Assembly: GCA_018366495.1 (NCBI GenBank)
Contig: JAGZHZ010000003.1
Span: 73,027-137,026 of the forward strand
Direction of reading: 5' to 3'
DNA from: Clostridiales bacterium
GTDB lineage: Bacteria > Bacillota > Clostridia > Lachnospirales > Lachnospiraceae
Length of the DNA: 64,000 nt
The position numbers and the translations under genes were made by a program. Positions 35,612 to 45,177 of the stretch are shown piece by piece. The number at the start of each line of letters is the position of its first letter. Within the stretch, counting starts at the first letter, position 1. The notes beneath the pieces are model-generated. The model saw nothing but the letters and a program-made list of their open reading frames with translations. It ran no database searches and was not told the origin of the DNA.

Positions 35612-36337
35612 ATGGGATTTGGAGAAAGATTAAAAGAGTTAAGAGAGTCAAAAGGAATGTCTCAGAAAGAATTGGCTAAATGTGTAGATGTTTCTGATGC
35701 TGCGATAGCAAACTATGAGAACAGTCAGAACTATCCAAAGCCAACCGTATTAATCCGACTGATGACGGTTTTAGAATGTGATGCAAATTATTTATACCAA
35801 GATTATATATTAAAATCGAATACAAGAGAAGTTTCTGAAGAAGAATATGATATCGTCAAAAAATACCGCAAGCTTAATAAGCATGGCAAAGAAATGGTCC
35901 GTATCGTCGCGGATGCAGAATTTAAATGTGCTGAAGAATATTTAATGCGTGAATCTATGATTAATCTCAATCTTTTTATTCCTGCTTTTCGCTCAAACGG
36001 ATATGTGATCTTCCAAAATCCAAAATTAATTAAAGTTCCAGCTACCGAACTGAACAGTCATGCAGATTTCGCTGTAAAAATTATTACCAATACCACAAAA
36101 CCGCTGTTGAATATCGGCGATATCGCACTGATTAAGCGGTGCAAAGTCAACCATAATGAAGTGGGACTGTTTCAGATAGACGGTCTTGTCCATATCAAAA
36201 AACTATACAGCTATAAAGGCAAAGTAAAACTTGTACCTCTGAATGTAAATGCCCAGACGATTGTGGTTGAACCGGGAATGAATTTCCAGACACTAGGAAA
36301 GGTGATTGGAAAATTAGAAGGTCACTTTTTAGAATAA
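35612..36337 (+). CDS. XRE family regulator with degenerate S24/LexA-like C-terminal domain
   Basis: 241 residues. The N-terminal helix-turn-helix (about 5-62: 'LKELRESKGMSQKELAKCV', 'AIANYENS') resembles the phage-repressor type. The C-terminal part (about 150-235) follows the LexA/S24 fold pattern, 'ADFAVKII....KPLLNIGDIALIKR' and 'GLVHIKKLYSYKGKVKLVPLN'. At the position of the catalytic serine (normally 'GDSMEP') it reads 'TNTTKP', so Ser is replaced by Thr, while the lysine in 'HIKKLY' remains. Self-cleavage is therefore doubtful and the domain may serve dimerisation or ligand sensing. The 3' end overlaps the convergent solute-binding-like gene by 16 bases. Confidence 0.82.
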   Translation: MGFGERLKELRESKGMSQKELAKCVDVSDAAIANYENSQNYPKPTVLIRLMTVLECDANYLYQDYILKSNTREVSEEEYDIVKKYRKLNKHGKEMVRIVADAEFKCAEEYLMRESMINLNLFIPAFRSNGYVIFQNPKLIKVPATELNSHADFAVKIITNTTKPLLNIGDIALIKRCKVNHNEVGLFQIDGLVHIKKLYSYKGKVKLVPLNVNAQTIVVEPGMNFQTLGKVIGKLEGHFLE

Positions 36338-38007
36338 GATTTCTGCAGGCATCCTCCCGCTGTGTCTGCTGTCGGGTTTCTGCCTGCTTTCTCCATAAGC
36401 TGTGCTGCCTCCTTTTCAATCGTCTGCCCTCCGCTCTTTTTCCATACTTCCACAAACGTATCAAATGCTTCAATCGGTTCTTCTCCCAGAATAATTTTTG
36501 CATATGTTTCTTCTTCTAATTGTTCCAACTGCTTCCATTTTATTTTCATCGTCGGAGTCTGTTGTGAAAATAAAGAGTATATCGGCTGATACGACTGTTC
36601 TGCGATCGCCCCTACTCCGTTTATAATCCCATATAATCGAATAAATTCCCCGCTTGTGTCCTCATTCCAGTCTTCTATTCCAAACTGTTCATATGGAGGA
36701 CGATTCATTTTTTTCAAATTTTTTAAGTCTTGTTTCAATACCTTATGATAAAAAAAATCAATGTCTGGCTCTCCGCCTTCCATACTTTCTTTTAATGCCT
36801 GATACGTATACTCCAATTCATCTGGAAAGTCGCTCTCCCATCCGATCGGATATGCTTTTATGCTGATCCCTTCTAACTTCTTCTCATCCAGCCATCTATT
36901 TTGATTTTTAATCACATAATTGACAATCTCAACAATAGATTCCGGATTTTTACATTTCTTGTGAATCACAAGATATTGATTGATGACAGGAGGCATTGTG
37001 CAAAAATATTTTCCTTCCATGTCAAGCGGATACGCATATGCTTTCCATTCGCTTTTATTTTTTATGATGTCATTTTTCAGCATTTCTGCCATCCACCATG
37101 GGCCAAATAAAATTCCAGCTTTTCCTGTGTCCAGAATCTCCTGTATATTCTCTCTGCTAAAAATTTGTTCATCCAGTATTCCTTTCTGATACCATTGCGC
37201 CAGAACTTGAAGCGCCTGCTTTGCTTCCTCCTGTACCGATCCGTAGATCAAATTTCCTTTTTCATCGAATGTCCAGTATTTGGGATAGGCATGGAATGCG
37301 GAAAAAACGGGATTCAGCCCAAGAGAGCATTTTCCTACGGCTGCCAGTTCATAGTCTATCCCAGGTCCCAAAATTCCAATGGTTCCCTCCCCGGCCATCT
37401 TTTTTTCCACAAACATAGCTGCCGTCTCTTCAATATCTTCTATATTTTGCGGTACTTCCAGACCAAGCTGATCCAGCCAGTCCTGCCTGATCCACATCAC
37501 ATTGATTCCACTTGCGGTCAGACTTGGAAAAGGAATTGCCATCATCTCCTTATCGACCATGACGGATTCTTTTCCTTCTTCACCAATGCTTTCGACAAAT
37601 GCTTTCAGCTGATCAGAGGCAGTATTACGATAAACTTCTGTGACTGGCTGAATCTGACCATATTCCAGCATTTTTCTGTATTGTTCTTCATTGACCATCA
37701 GCGCATCCGGCAAGGCATCACAGTTAATATGCAGATTGATATTGCGCTGAAATTCTTCATTTGAATAAATCCAGTCATATACGACACGGATATTCAAATC
37801 CTCCAGAATCCAATCTAAAAAACGATTGTTCTCCATTGTCTCCCCGTCTGAAAATAAGATCTTGTCATCCAAAACAACGCCCAGATGAATTTCCTTGACT
37901 GTATCAGATGTTCCTCTCTCTTTCCCCCAAATTTCATTCCATAAGATCAAAAAAGTACACAGAAAAAAAGTAATAACGGCTCCAATCCAGATTCTTTTTT
38001 TCTTCAT
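36322..38007 (-). CDS. Membrane-anchored family 1 solute-binding-like protein
   Basis: 561 residues. An N-terminal hydrophobic segment (about 5-25) anchors the protein or acts as a signal sequence; no lipobox cysteine is present at the usual place. The remainder has the carbohydrate-binding-protein fold seen with YtcQ/LplA-type proteins ('GINVMWIRQDWLDQLGL', 'GILFGPWWMAEML', 'KNPESIVEIVNYV'). Such proteins normally deliver oligosaccharides to an ABC importer, but no permease or ATPase gene is adjacent. The gene overlaps the upstream YesN-type regulator by 4 bases (ATGA). A sensing role with the two-component system is therefore plausible. Confidence 0.85.
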   Translation of the reverse strand: MKKKRIWIGAVITFFLCTFLILWNEIWGKERGTSDTVKEIHLGVVLDDKILFSDGETMENNRFLDWILEDLNIRVVYDWIYSNEEFQRNINLHINCDALPDALMVNEEQYRKMLEYGQIQPVTEVYRNTASDQLKAFVESIGEEGKESVMVDKEMMAIPFPSLTASGINVMWIRQDWLDQLGLEVPQNIEDIEETAAMFVEKKMAGEGTIGILGPGIDYELAAVGKCSLGLNPVFSAFHAYPKYWTFDEKGNLIYGSVQEEAKQALQVLAQWYQKGILDEQIFSRENIQEILDTGKAGILFGPWWMAEMLKNDIIKNKSEWKAYAYPLDMEGKYFCTMPPVINQYLVIHKKCKNPESIVEIVNYVIKNQNRWLDEKKLEGISIKAYPIGWESDFPDELEYTYQALKESMEGGEPDIDFFYHKVLKQDLKNLKKMNRPPYEQFGIEDWNEDTSGEFIRLYGIINGVGAIAEQSYQPIYSLFSQQTPTMKIKWKQLEQLEEETYAKIILGEEPIEAFDTFVEVWKKSGGQTIEKEAAQLMEKAGRNPTADTAGGCLQKSYSKK

Positions 38008-39023
38008 CTATTTTCTCGCCTTTCCCTTTTTCTATATTCATTCGGACTGCATTGTGCTTTTTCTCTGAAGATGCGATTAAAATAATAGACATCCTCATAT
38101 CCGCTTTCATATGCAATATCCGTCACGCTCAGATCTGTCTCTGCCAACATTTGCTGAGCCTTTTGAATTCTAAGATTCTGTATGAAATCTCCAAATGTAG
38201 ATCCTACATATTTTTTAAATTTTACGCTGAAATAACTTCTGCTAAATCCAATTTGAGATGCTACTTCTGAAGCATGGATATGATGTGTAAAATCACGTTC
38301 TACAATATTTACCGCTTTTATGATACTCATAAATTCGTTTTCCCTATCTGTTTCATAATTTCTGTATTCTTTCCTTATTTTGTCAATCCATTCTAACATT
38401 TCCTCAACAGATTCAAACCATGGAAGTTCTGTATCATGCCGTTCCAGCAGTTCATCAATTTTTCCAATACATTGAATAATCTGGCGTTCCATTCTGCGGA
38501 TATCCGGATTGTATGTTCTTGTCTCCTCGACCAATTCCTCATAATAGATCGTATCAAAAATCCAATATAAAGATCTCCATTTTTTCTTCAGTTGATTCCA
38601 TCCTTCTTCATTCTCTGTCTTTGTTTTAGAAACATTTTTATTTCTCTCTCCATATTTCTTTTCAATTCTTTCCAGTATAGAATCACTGTCTGTAAATTCC
38701 AGAGACGCTTTTGATATATAATCTAATCCGCCTAAACGTATAGTGGACTGAACATAAGAAAATTCTTCATAAAAAGTTAATACCACAAATCGTATTTCTG
38801 GTTTTTCCTCACTGCATTTTTCCATAAATTCAATGCCGTCCATCTCTGGCATATCAATGTCCACAAAAACAAGATCTACTTCATACTGTCTTATAAAATC
38901 TAATGCCGCTTTCCCATTTTGCACATCACCAACGACCTGCATTCCGTACTTTTCCCAGTTTAGCAAAGCAATGATTCCTTTTCGTGCTAGTTTATCGTCA
39001 TCTACAATTAAAACTTTTATCAA
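38004..39023 (-). CDS. YesN-type response regulator with AraC DNA-binding domain
   Basis: 339 residues. An N-terminal receiver domain ('VLIVDDDKLARKG', phosphoacceptor Asp in 'LVFVDIDMPEMDG', Lys in 'YISKAS') is joined by a helical middle region to a C-terminal AraC-type double helix-turn-helix ('HASEVASQIGFSRSYFS', 'ITDIAYESGY'-like 'VTDIAYESGYEDVYYFNRIF'). The start is a TTG at 39023 with AAAGGAG 9 bases upstream. It sits between the YesM-type kinase and the solute-binding-like gene in one operon. The divergent GH13 genes are likely targets. Confidence 0.92.
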   Translation of the reverse strand: MIKVLIVDDDKLARKGIIALLNWEKYGMQVVGDVQNGKAALDFIRQYEVDLVFVDIDMPEMDGIEFMEKCSEEKPEIRFVVLTFYEEFSYVQSTIRLGGLDYISKASLEFTDSDSILERIEKKYGERNKNVSKTKTENEEGWNQLKKKWRSLYWIFDTIYYEELVEETRTYNPDIRRMERQIIQCIGKIDELLERHDTELPWFESVEEMLEWIDKIRKEYRNYETDRENEFMSIIKAVNIVERDFTHHIHASEVASQIGFSRSYFSVKFKKYVGSTFGDFIQNLRIQKAQQMLAETDLSVTDIAYESGYEDVYYFNRIFREKAQCSPNEYRKRERRENR

Positions 39024-39037
39024 AATTTTTATCTCCT

Positions 39038-40738
39038 TTATTTTTCTTCTTTTAAAATTGGGATTAAAATTGTGATTTTTGTTCCCTTTTCTCGCGTACT
39101 ATTTATGTTTAAAATTGCATTTTCTCCATAAAATGTCTCTAGCATATATCGAACATAGCGCAATCCAATTCCAGATCGTTTCTGTTTCTCTTCTATTCCA
39201 AGAGGCTGGTTTAATTCCCGTATTTTTTCTCTGCTCAGTCCCTCTCCATAATCACGCACAATAATGACTGCATAATTCTGATACGGATCTGAAAAAATCC
39301 ACAGTTCCAGCTTCCCAACGGTTCCAAGTCCATGTTGAAGGGCATTTTCAATCAGTGGCTGGATCAGCATTCGGATCGTAGGTGCATCCAGATAGGCCCC
39401 TTCTTCCACTTCCATTCTCACTTCAAAATCGTAGCGCTGTTTTTGAATTTCAATATATTTTTTTGCAATCTCTACCTCTGTCCGCAGAGAGCTGACCGTC
39501 TTTTCTTTTCCCAGATTATACGATAAAATAGCAGTCAGGTTATGTACAAATTCTCTGATCTCTGTGTTGCCGTCTCGCTGTGCCATCCACTGTATGGAAT
39601 ATAAAGTATTTAATACAAAATGTGGATTGATCTGATACATCAATTTCTCAATCTCAATCTTTTTCCGCAGTTCCTCCTCTTTCTTTTCTTTTTCCTGAAG
39701 CTCTTTGATGTCCTCTCTCATAGTATTAATCCCGGCAAGTACCTGATGAAATTCTTTAATTTCAATATCATCCTCTATTCTTTCAAAGTTTCCTTTTCCG
39801 GTCTCTTCAATCTCCTGTTTTAATTTTTGAATTGGCTTTACAATCATATGATAAATGGCAATGACAATACTGTAGAATATTGCAAAAGATACTGCCATAA
39901 TAATCAGCATTCTTTCCTGCCATATGCTTATCTCTTGATTGTAGATAGAAAGCGGTACAGCAAAAGCATAATAAAATCCCATTTTGCCTTTTGAAAGCAA
40001 TATATGATTTCCATTTTGATCAAAACTCTGCCAGGCGTTATCCCCTGTCCATTCTTGTTCAATTTTCTCTCCTATTTTAAAATCTTCCGATTCCGAAAAA
40101 CAAATTTTCATATTTTCATCAATTTGCATCAGTTTATAATCCATCTCTCCAAAATTTTCTATCTGTTGTTCTACATAAATATCTAATACTTTTGTTCCAA
40201 AATCTTGGCTTTCTTTTACTATAGAAATCCGATAATTCTGTGAAGATTGTTTTTCATTTTTTTCTATGCAAAAAAAAGCCTGATCCCCTACCTGTTTAAT
40301 TCTCTTATTGTAAGATTTATCCCGAGTCTTTTGAAAGGCAGCGCCACTTCCACATAGAATCATCCCACTTTCTTTGTCTTTATAATAGATTTCCTTTACA
40401 TCCAAATTTGTGAATAAAATGCCTGATATTTTTTCACTCAGATTTTCTTTTTTCAATTTCTTTTCATAATTATCCTGTTCTTCTAAAAAATCTCCTACTG
40501 CCGTTCCTATATTTCCTCCAGGTTCCAGACTCTGCATAATATTAACTAAGTTTAAATATCCTTGTTCAAAATTAGACATTATCTGATGCAGTGAAAAACG
40601 CATCGAACTTTGAATTTGTTTTTTCTCTATCGAATGAATAGCCATAAAGGACACAAGGCAACTTGCTAAAACACATGCAATCGTGCTTATCATAATAATC
40701 TGAAAAAGCTTTTTTTTCACAGATTTTTTCTTTTTCAT
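39038..40738 (-). CDS. YesM-type sensor histidine kinase
   Basis: 566 residues. Two membrane segments (about 15-37 and 275-297) enclose an extracellular sensor domain of about 240 residues. HAMP follows, then the His_kinase domain with the phosphoacceptor in 'QINPHFVLNTLYSIQWMA', and an ATP-binding domain with N box 'PLIENALQHGLG', 'RDYGEGL' and 'GIGLRYVRYML'. This is the usual partner of YesN-type regulators, which often govern polysaccharide use in Firmicutes. The ribosome-binding site is AAAGGTG. An extended -10 (TG-A-TATGAT) at about 40771-40779 is the best promoter candidate. Confidence 0.92.
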   Translation of the reverse strand: MKKKKSVKKKLFQIIMISTIACVLASCLVSFMAIHSIEKKQIQSSMRFSLHQIMSNFEQGYLNLVNIMQSLEPGGNIGTAVGDFLEEQDNYEKKLKKENLSEKISGILFTNLDVKEIYYKDKESGMILCGSGAAFQKTRDKSYNKRIKQVGDQAFFCIEKNEKQSSQNYRISIVKESQDFGTKVLDIYVEQQIENFGEMDYKLMQIDENMKICFSESEDFKIGEKIEQEWTGDNAWQSFDQNGNHILLSKGKMGFYYAFAVPLSIYNQEISIWQERMLIIMAVSFAIFYSIVIAIYHMIVKPIQKLKQEIEETGKGNFERIEDDIEIKEFHQVLAGINTMREDIKELQEKEKKEEELRKKIEIEKLMYQINPHFVLNTLYSIQWMAQRDGNTEIREFVHNLTAILSYNLGKEKTVSSLRTEVEIAKKYIEIQKQRYDFEVRMEVEEGAYLDAPTIRMLIQPLIENALQHGLGTVGKLELWIFSDPYQNYAVIIVRDYGEGLSREKIRELNQPLGIEEKQKRSGIGLRYVRYMLETFYGENAILNINSTREKGTKITILIPILKEEK

Positions 40739-41081
40739 TTTTTTCTTTTCACCTTTTTTATTATTATCATATCATATTCTGTTTGCTTTTTACACCTCCC
40801 ATTTATATAACGGCTCCTTTATTTCTCTTTTATTCGATCAGATTTCTATCTCTTTTTATATTTGTTTATAAGCATTTTCCTTTTGTATTTATTGACCGGT
40901 CTCTTTGAGGAAAATTTCTTTTAAAAAACATTTTTATTAATAATTTACTGGAAAATAAAAACATTTTTAAAATTTTTATATATAATTAAAATTTTAATTT
41001 CAAATTGCAAACAACAATCTATAGAAACTCTTTATCAAAAACGGTAGAATAGAATCATATTTGAAAGGAGGTTTATACGAA
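40739..41081. other. Divergent AT-rich regulatory region between yesM-type kinase and GH13 gene
   Basis: 343 bases, very AT-rich, with no ORF. It holds the extended -10 of the kinase operon near 40771-40779, long A/T runs (40920-41010), and a TAGAAT near 41044 as a weak -10 for the first GH13 gene. No clear direct repeats typical of a YesN operator could be fixed by eye. Confidence 0.5.
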
Positions 41082-42845
41082 ATGAACAAAAGTAAAAAGA
41101 AAAAATCTATGATGGCATTGCTTACATTACCTATGCTCATTGGAAATGTAGTATGTGCAGGATCAGGTAATTATCCTCAGGCTGATCTACAGGAAGGCGG
41201 AGTCTGGTATGAGCTGAACATAGGTACTTTTTGTGACAGCGATGGAGATGGAATTGGAGATTTTAAAGGTGCCGAAGAGAAGCTCAGCTATCTGGCAGAA
41301 CTTGGTGTTACTGGAATATGGGTTCAGCCGATTAACGAATCAAATGCTTCCCCTTACAGTACGATTGATTATTATGGATTAAATCCCAATTATGGAACGA
41401 TGCAAGAGCTAAAATCTTTCCTTTCTTCAGCAAAAGAAAAAGGGATTCGTGTTATCATGGATTTCGTCATCAATCACTGTGCTTACAACAATCCATGGTT
41501 TGAATCCGCACTGGAAGGACCTGTTTTGGAAGATGGAAGTAAAAACAAATATTTCGACTGGTTTAATTTTGTTCCAAAAACTGCAAACTTTGTAGATAAA
41601 ACCGCTCTTGAAATTCAAGAAGAAAGAAATGCCTATGAAAAAAAACACGGAAATCTGAATGGATGGACAGAACAATATCCTATGACAGGCGGAACATATT
41701 CTGGTGATAATGCAAATGGCAGATTTGAGTCCGTATGGTGGACAACGGATCAATTAAAAGACGATTCTCCTTATTTCAAAAAAGAATTTGATTATACATG
41801 GATTGATATTTTCCAAGACAATGTACCTGATTTTAATTTTGATAATCCTGAAGTACGCCAAGAATTTATTGATTGTGCAAATTTCTGGCTAGATCTTGGA
41901 TTTGATGGATTCCGTCTCGATGCCGCCCGTCATATTTTCGGAGATTACCTTTCTAATATTTACAGTGATGAAATTTTTACAAAAAATATGGAATTCTGGC
42001 AAGAATTCAGTGAAGGTGTTTATGCAGAGCATCCAGATGCTTATTTGATTGCAGAAGTATGGGACAAAGATGCTAGCCATATGATTCCATTTATTACTGG
42101 TGGATATCTCGATAGTCTTTACAATTTTAATCTGGGAAGCAAAATATTAATGGCAGCAAAAAAAGAATCTACTGCTTATCAGTACATAGAAGGTGAAGAT
42201 CCACTGACAGATAAAGCCAGCACAGATTTAAATCTTGTGGAAGATTTAAAAGCATATTATGCTGCCTGCAATACTGCTTCTGATGGTAATTTTATCGATT
42301 GTCCATTCCTTTCTAATCATGATCAACAACGTGTAATGGCACAATTAGAAGGAAATAAAGATCATGCCCGTACAGCTGCTTCACTGCTTGCAACAATGCC
42401 AGGAAATATATTTATGTATTTTCAGGAAGAGCTTGGGGCATCAGAAACCCAAAGCTCAGATGGACCAATTAAAATGCCGTGGACAGCAGATATGGCTGTA
42501 GAAAATCTTTCTGTAGAGGATGCAGAAGCAGGTAAAAACCCATTATTTACTTATTATAAAGAAATTATGAATTTAAAGAAAAACTGCGACGTATTGAGAA
42601 ATGGTGATATTGATATTTACGAGACAGAAGATCAGGGAATCGTATCTTTTATTCGTATGACCAAAAGCGAAAGTGTACTTGTACTGGTAAACCTTACTGG
42701 CGAAATAAAAGAACTGGATTTAACTCCATCAGAAACTTATGGAGAATTTACGCAGATTCTGTTTCAGAGCACAGATGATCAACAAAGTAATTTAAATAAA
42801 AACCATGTCACAATTAATCCATACTCCTTACTTGTTCTTGAATAA
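41082..42845 (+). CDS. Secreted GH13 alpha-amylase family enzyme
   Basis: 587 residues. A signal peptide (basic N-terminus, hydrophobic core about 11-28) precedes a GH13 catalytic barrel. The calcium-binding loop 'DSDGDGIGDFKG' lies near residue 55. The four GH13 regions are intact: I 'DFVINHC', II 'GFRLDAARH' with the nucleophile Asp, III 'IAEVWD' with the acid/base Glu, and IV 'SNHDQQR'. A C-terminal beta domain ends 'NPYSLLVLE'. It acts on alpha-glucans outside the cell; exact specificity is not readable. No carbohydrate-binding module or wall anchor is seen. The start is the ATG at 41082, 10 bases after GGAGG; the TTG 21 bases earlier lies inside the ribosome-binding region. Confidence 0.93.
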   Translation: MNKSKKKKSMMALLTLPMLIGNVVCAGSGNYPQADLQEGGVWYELNIGTFCDSDGDGIGDFKGAEEKLSYLAELGVTGIWVQPINESNASPYSTIDYYGLNPNYGTMQELKSFLSSAKEKGIRVIMDFVINHCAYNNPWFESALEGPVLEDGSKNKYFDWFNFVPKTANFVDKTALEIQEERNAYEKKHGNLNGWTEQYPMTGGTYSGDNANGRFESVWWTTDQLKDDSPYFKKEFDYTWIDIFQDNVPDFNFDNPEVRQEFIDCANFWLDLGFDGFRLDAARHIFGDYLSNIYSDEIFTKNMEFWQEFSEGVYAEHPDAYLIAEVWDKDASHMIPFITGGYLDSLYNFNLGSKILMAAKKESTAYQYIEGEDPLTDKASTDLNLVEDLKAYYAACNTASDGNFIDCPFLSNHDQQRVMAQLEGNKDHARTAASLLATMPGNIFMYFQEELGASETQSSDGPIKMPWTADMAVENLSVEDAEAGKNPLFTYYKEIMNLKKNCDVLRNGDIDIYETEDQGIVSFIRMTKSESVLVLVNLTGEIKELDLTPSETYGEFTQILFQSTDDQQSNLNKNHVTINPYSLLVLE

Positions 42846-43038
42846 TCAAAATATTACTGAAAGAAGAAACTGTTTAATAAAACTTGATATTTTTTAAAAT
42901 TGTTTCATCATTTTTAAACATTTTTCCATTTTTTATTCTGTTCTTTTTGACTGTTCATAAAATCACATAAAACTCTCCATAGAACAGCAAAGCATTTTAT
43001 CTTATAATAGTTTTATCAAGTTACAGGAGGGAATTAGA

Positions 43039-44942
43039 ATGAAAAAGAAATATTTAAACAAATTTATTGCAGCCGGTCTTGCTTCCTCTATGTTGTTTGG
43101 AAGTCAGATTGTTTCGTTTGCCGCTGAGCCATCAGGCGCCCGTTTCACTGCAAAAGACGGTGTGATTGATGAGCAGCCCGGAGACGTGTATTCTATGAAA
43201 TTTTTGTGCGTGCTTTTCGCGATTCAGACGGGGATTCTATCGGGGATTTCAAAGGTGTGGAAGAAATGGTTCCTTACCTTGCTGATTTAGGAATCACCGG
43301 TATCTGGCTGATGCCAATTACGGACTCTAACAGTGAACACGGCTATAATGTCAGAAATTATTATGAAGTAAACAGCCAGTATGGCACAATGGAAGACTTC
43401 CAAAGTATGCTGGATACTTGCCATAAATATGGCATCAAAGTAATTATGGATCTCGTTGTAAACCATTGCGCTTCTGATAATGTCTGGTTTGAAGAAGCAT
43501 TAAAAGGACCTGTGCTGGAAGATGGCAGTGAGAATCCTTACTGGGATTATTTCACTTTTGTCCCATCCGACGCAAAATTTGTAGAAAAGACAGCAGATGA
43601 AATCCATCAGGCTGAAATTCTGTATGAACAGGAACATGGCAGTTTGGAAGGTTTTGAAAAAGAATATCCTCTGTATGACAATGCCACCCAGGGACCTGAT
43701 AAAACAGTGTGGAGAGAATCCGAAGAACTTCCAGGATATAAATACATTGGAATCTTCAGCGACAGTATGCCAGATCTGAACTATTCCAGTGAAGCGCTTC
43801 AGGAAGATATGAAAAATGTGGCAAAATTCTGGCTTGATATGGGAATTGACGGTTTCCGTCTCGATGCGGCACGTCATATTTTCGGAGATTTCTACTCTAA
43901 TATTTACAATGACTATATTGCAGAAGAAAATCAGTCTTTCTGGGAAGATTTCCGTTCTGATATTGTCGCAGAATATCCAAATGCTTATCTTGTAGGCGAA
44001 GTTTGGGAAAAAAATACCGACAATATGGTACCGTTCATCTCCGAGGGAGCTCTCGACAGTACTTTTGATTTCAATCTGGCAAATAAAATCTATGAGGCAG
44101 TTTCCAATGAATCTACTGCATACGATCCTTCCGCAGTTGATCCTGAAAATCAGCTTTCACAGGATAACGATTTGAATATTGTCAGTGATCTTGTCAGCTT
44201 CTATAACAAATTTGGTGAAGCTTCCAACTACAATTTCATTGATTGTCCGTTCAGTACAAACCACGATCAGAATCGTATCATGAGTTTGTTTAAATATCAG
44301 TTTGATCCGGAGGCTACTGATATCAACGTAGCAAATCCTCTGAAAGATGAATCTGAACAGCTGATTCTGCGTGAAGATGCAGACAAAGCTATGGATCATG
44401 CTAAAGTCGCTTCCTCTCTTCTTCTGACTATGCCAGGAAGACCGTTTATCTATTACGGCGAAGAAGTGGGATTAGACGGAGTTAAACCAGACAGCAGCAT
44501 TCGAGAATGTATGCCTTGGTACGAGGAGCCATTTAATGCAGATGGTTCTGCAAAGGAAGGACTTGCAAACTACGGCGAGACGCTGTACAGTGTAGGAGGG
44601 GAAGCTTCTGTGGAAGCGCAGATTGATCAGCCTGACTCCCTGTACGCTCACTATGAAGAAGTGATTCATGCCCGCAAACGGATTCCTGCATTGATGAATG
44701 GTGATATTGATGAATACAATCTGGATTCTCAGCAGATTATATCTTATATCCGTATGACAGAAGATCAGCGTGTTCTCGTTGTGGTCAATCTGTCCGGTGA
44801 AACACTGACTCAGGAACTTGTACAAGATCCAAATTATGGTTCTTTCCATCGTGTATTATTCCAGTCCTCTCAGGATTCCATCAGCCAGCTCAATGACAGC
44901 ACTTTGACATTGGCTCCTTATTCTATGGTCGTTCTGGAATAG
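43039..44942 (+). pseudogene. Secreted GH13 alpha-amylase family gene with a frameshift after the signal peptide
   Basis: ATG 43039 (AGGAGG upstream) opens a signal peptide with a good SPase I site (VSFA-AEP), then runs to 'DEQPGD' and goes out of frame near 43185-43190. The GH13 protein continues in the -1 frame from about 43188 ('VFYEIFVRAFRDSDGD') to TAG at 44942. Catalytic regions are intact: 'DLVVNHC', 'GFRLDAARH', 'VGEVWE', 'TNHDQNR'. One missing base (or two extra) at GAC-GTG-TAT explains it. Without correction only an 83-residue peptide forms; the downstream frame has just a GTG at 43206 without a ribosome-binding site. No slippery heptamer or homopolymer is present. It is similar along its length to the preceding GH13 protein, so it is a tandem paralogue. 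Confidence 0.88.
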
Positions 44943-45027
44943 TAAAATTGTTTTTTTATCGCATTATTGCCAGCTGCTTACTGCTTATCCGGTAAGCGCT
45001 TCAAGACAAATTGAAATTTTTTTAAGA

Positions 45028-45075
45028 CAAATGCCAGAAGACATGGTTCCAAATCCATATCTTCCGGCATTTTCT
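45028..45075. terminator. Terminator between the GH13 gene and the copper operon
   Basis: Long stem AAATGCCaGAAGAcATGG / CCATaTCTTCcGGCATTT with an 8-nt loop, followed by TTTTCTG on the plus strand. It serves the GH13 gene and possibly, on the other strand, copZ. A smaller hairpin GCTTAC/GTAAGC lies at 44976-44997. Confidence 0.7.
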
Positions 45076-45177
45076 GTTTATGCAAATTCTATTGATTGCA
45101 TCTCCTGTGCTTTTATTTCCGCTTTTAAAATTTCATCTTCCGTCTATGACACAATTTTTTTCGCATGTTTTTTATGA

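Noticed and set aside
37165..37764. 199-codon plus-strand frame opposite the solute-binding-like gene
   Set aside because: Shadow of a real gene; no start signal and implausible composition.
43206..44942. Independent start of the second GH13 gene at GTG 43206
   Set aside because: No ribosome-binding site, and it would lack the first strand of the barrel and the signal peptide that are encoded in the upstream frame.
44988..45004. cre-like site around AAGCGCTT after the second GH13 gene
   Set aside because: The central palindrome fits, but the flanking bases do not match the cre consensus, and it lies downstream of the gene within a small hairpin.
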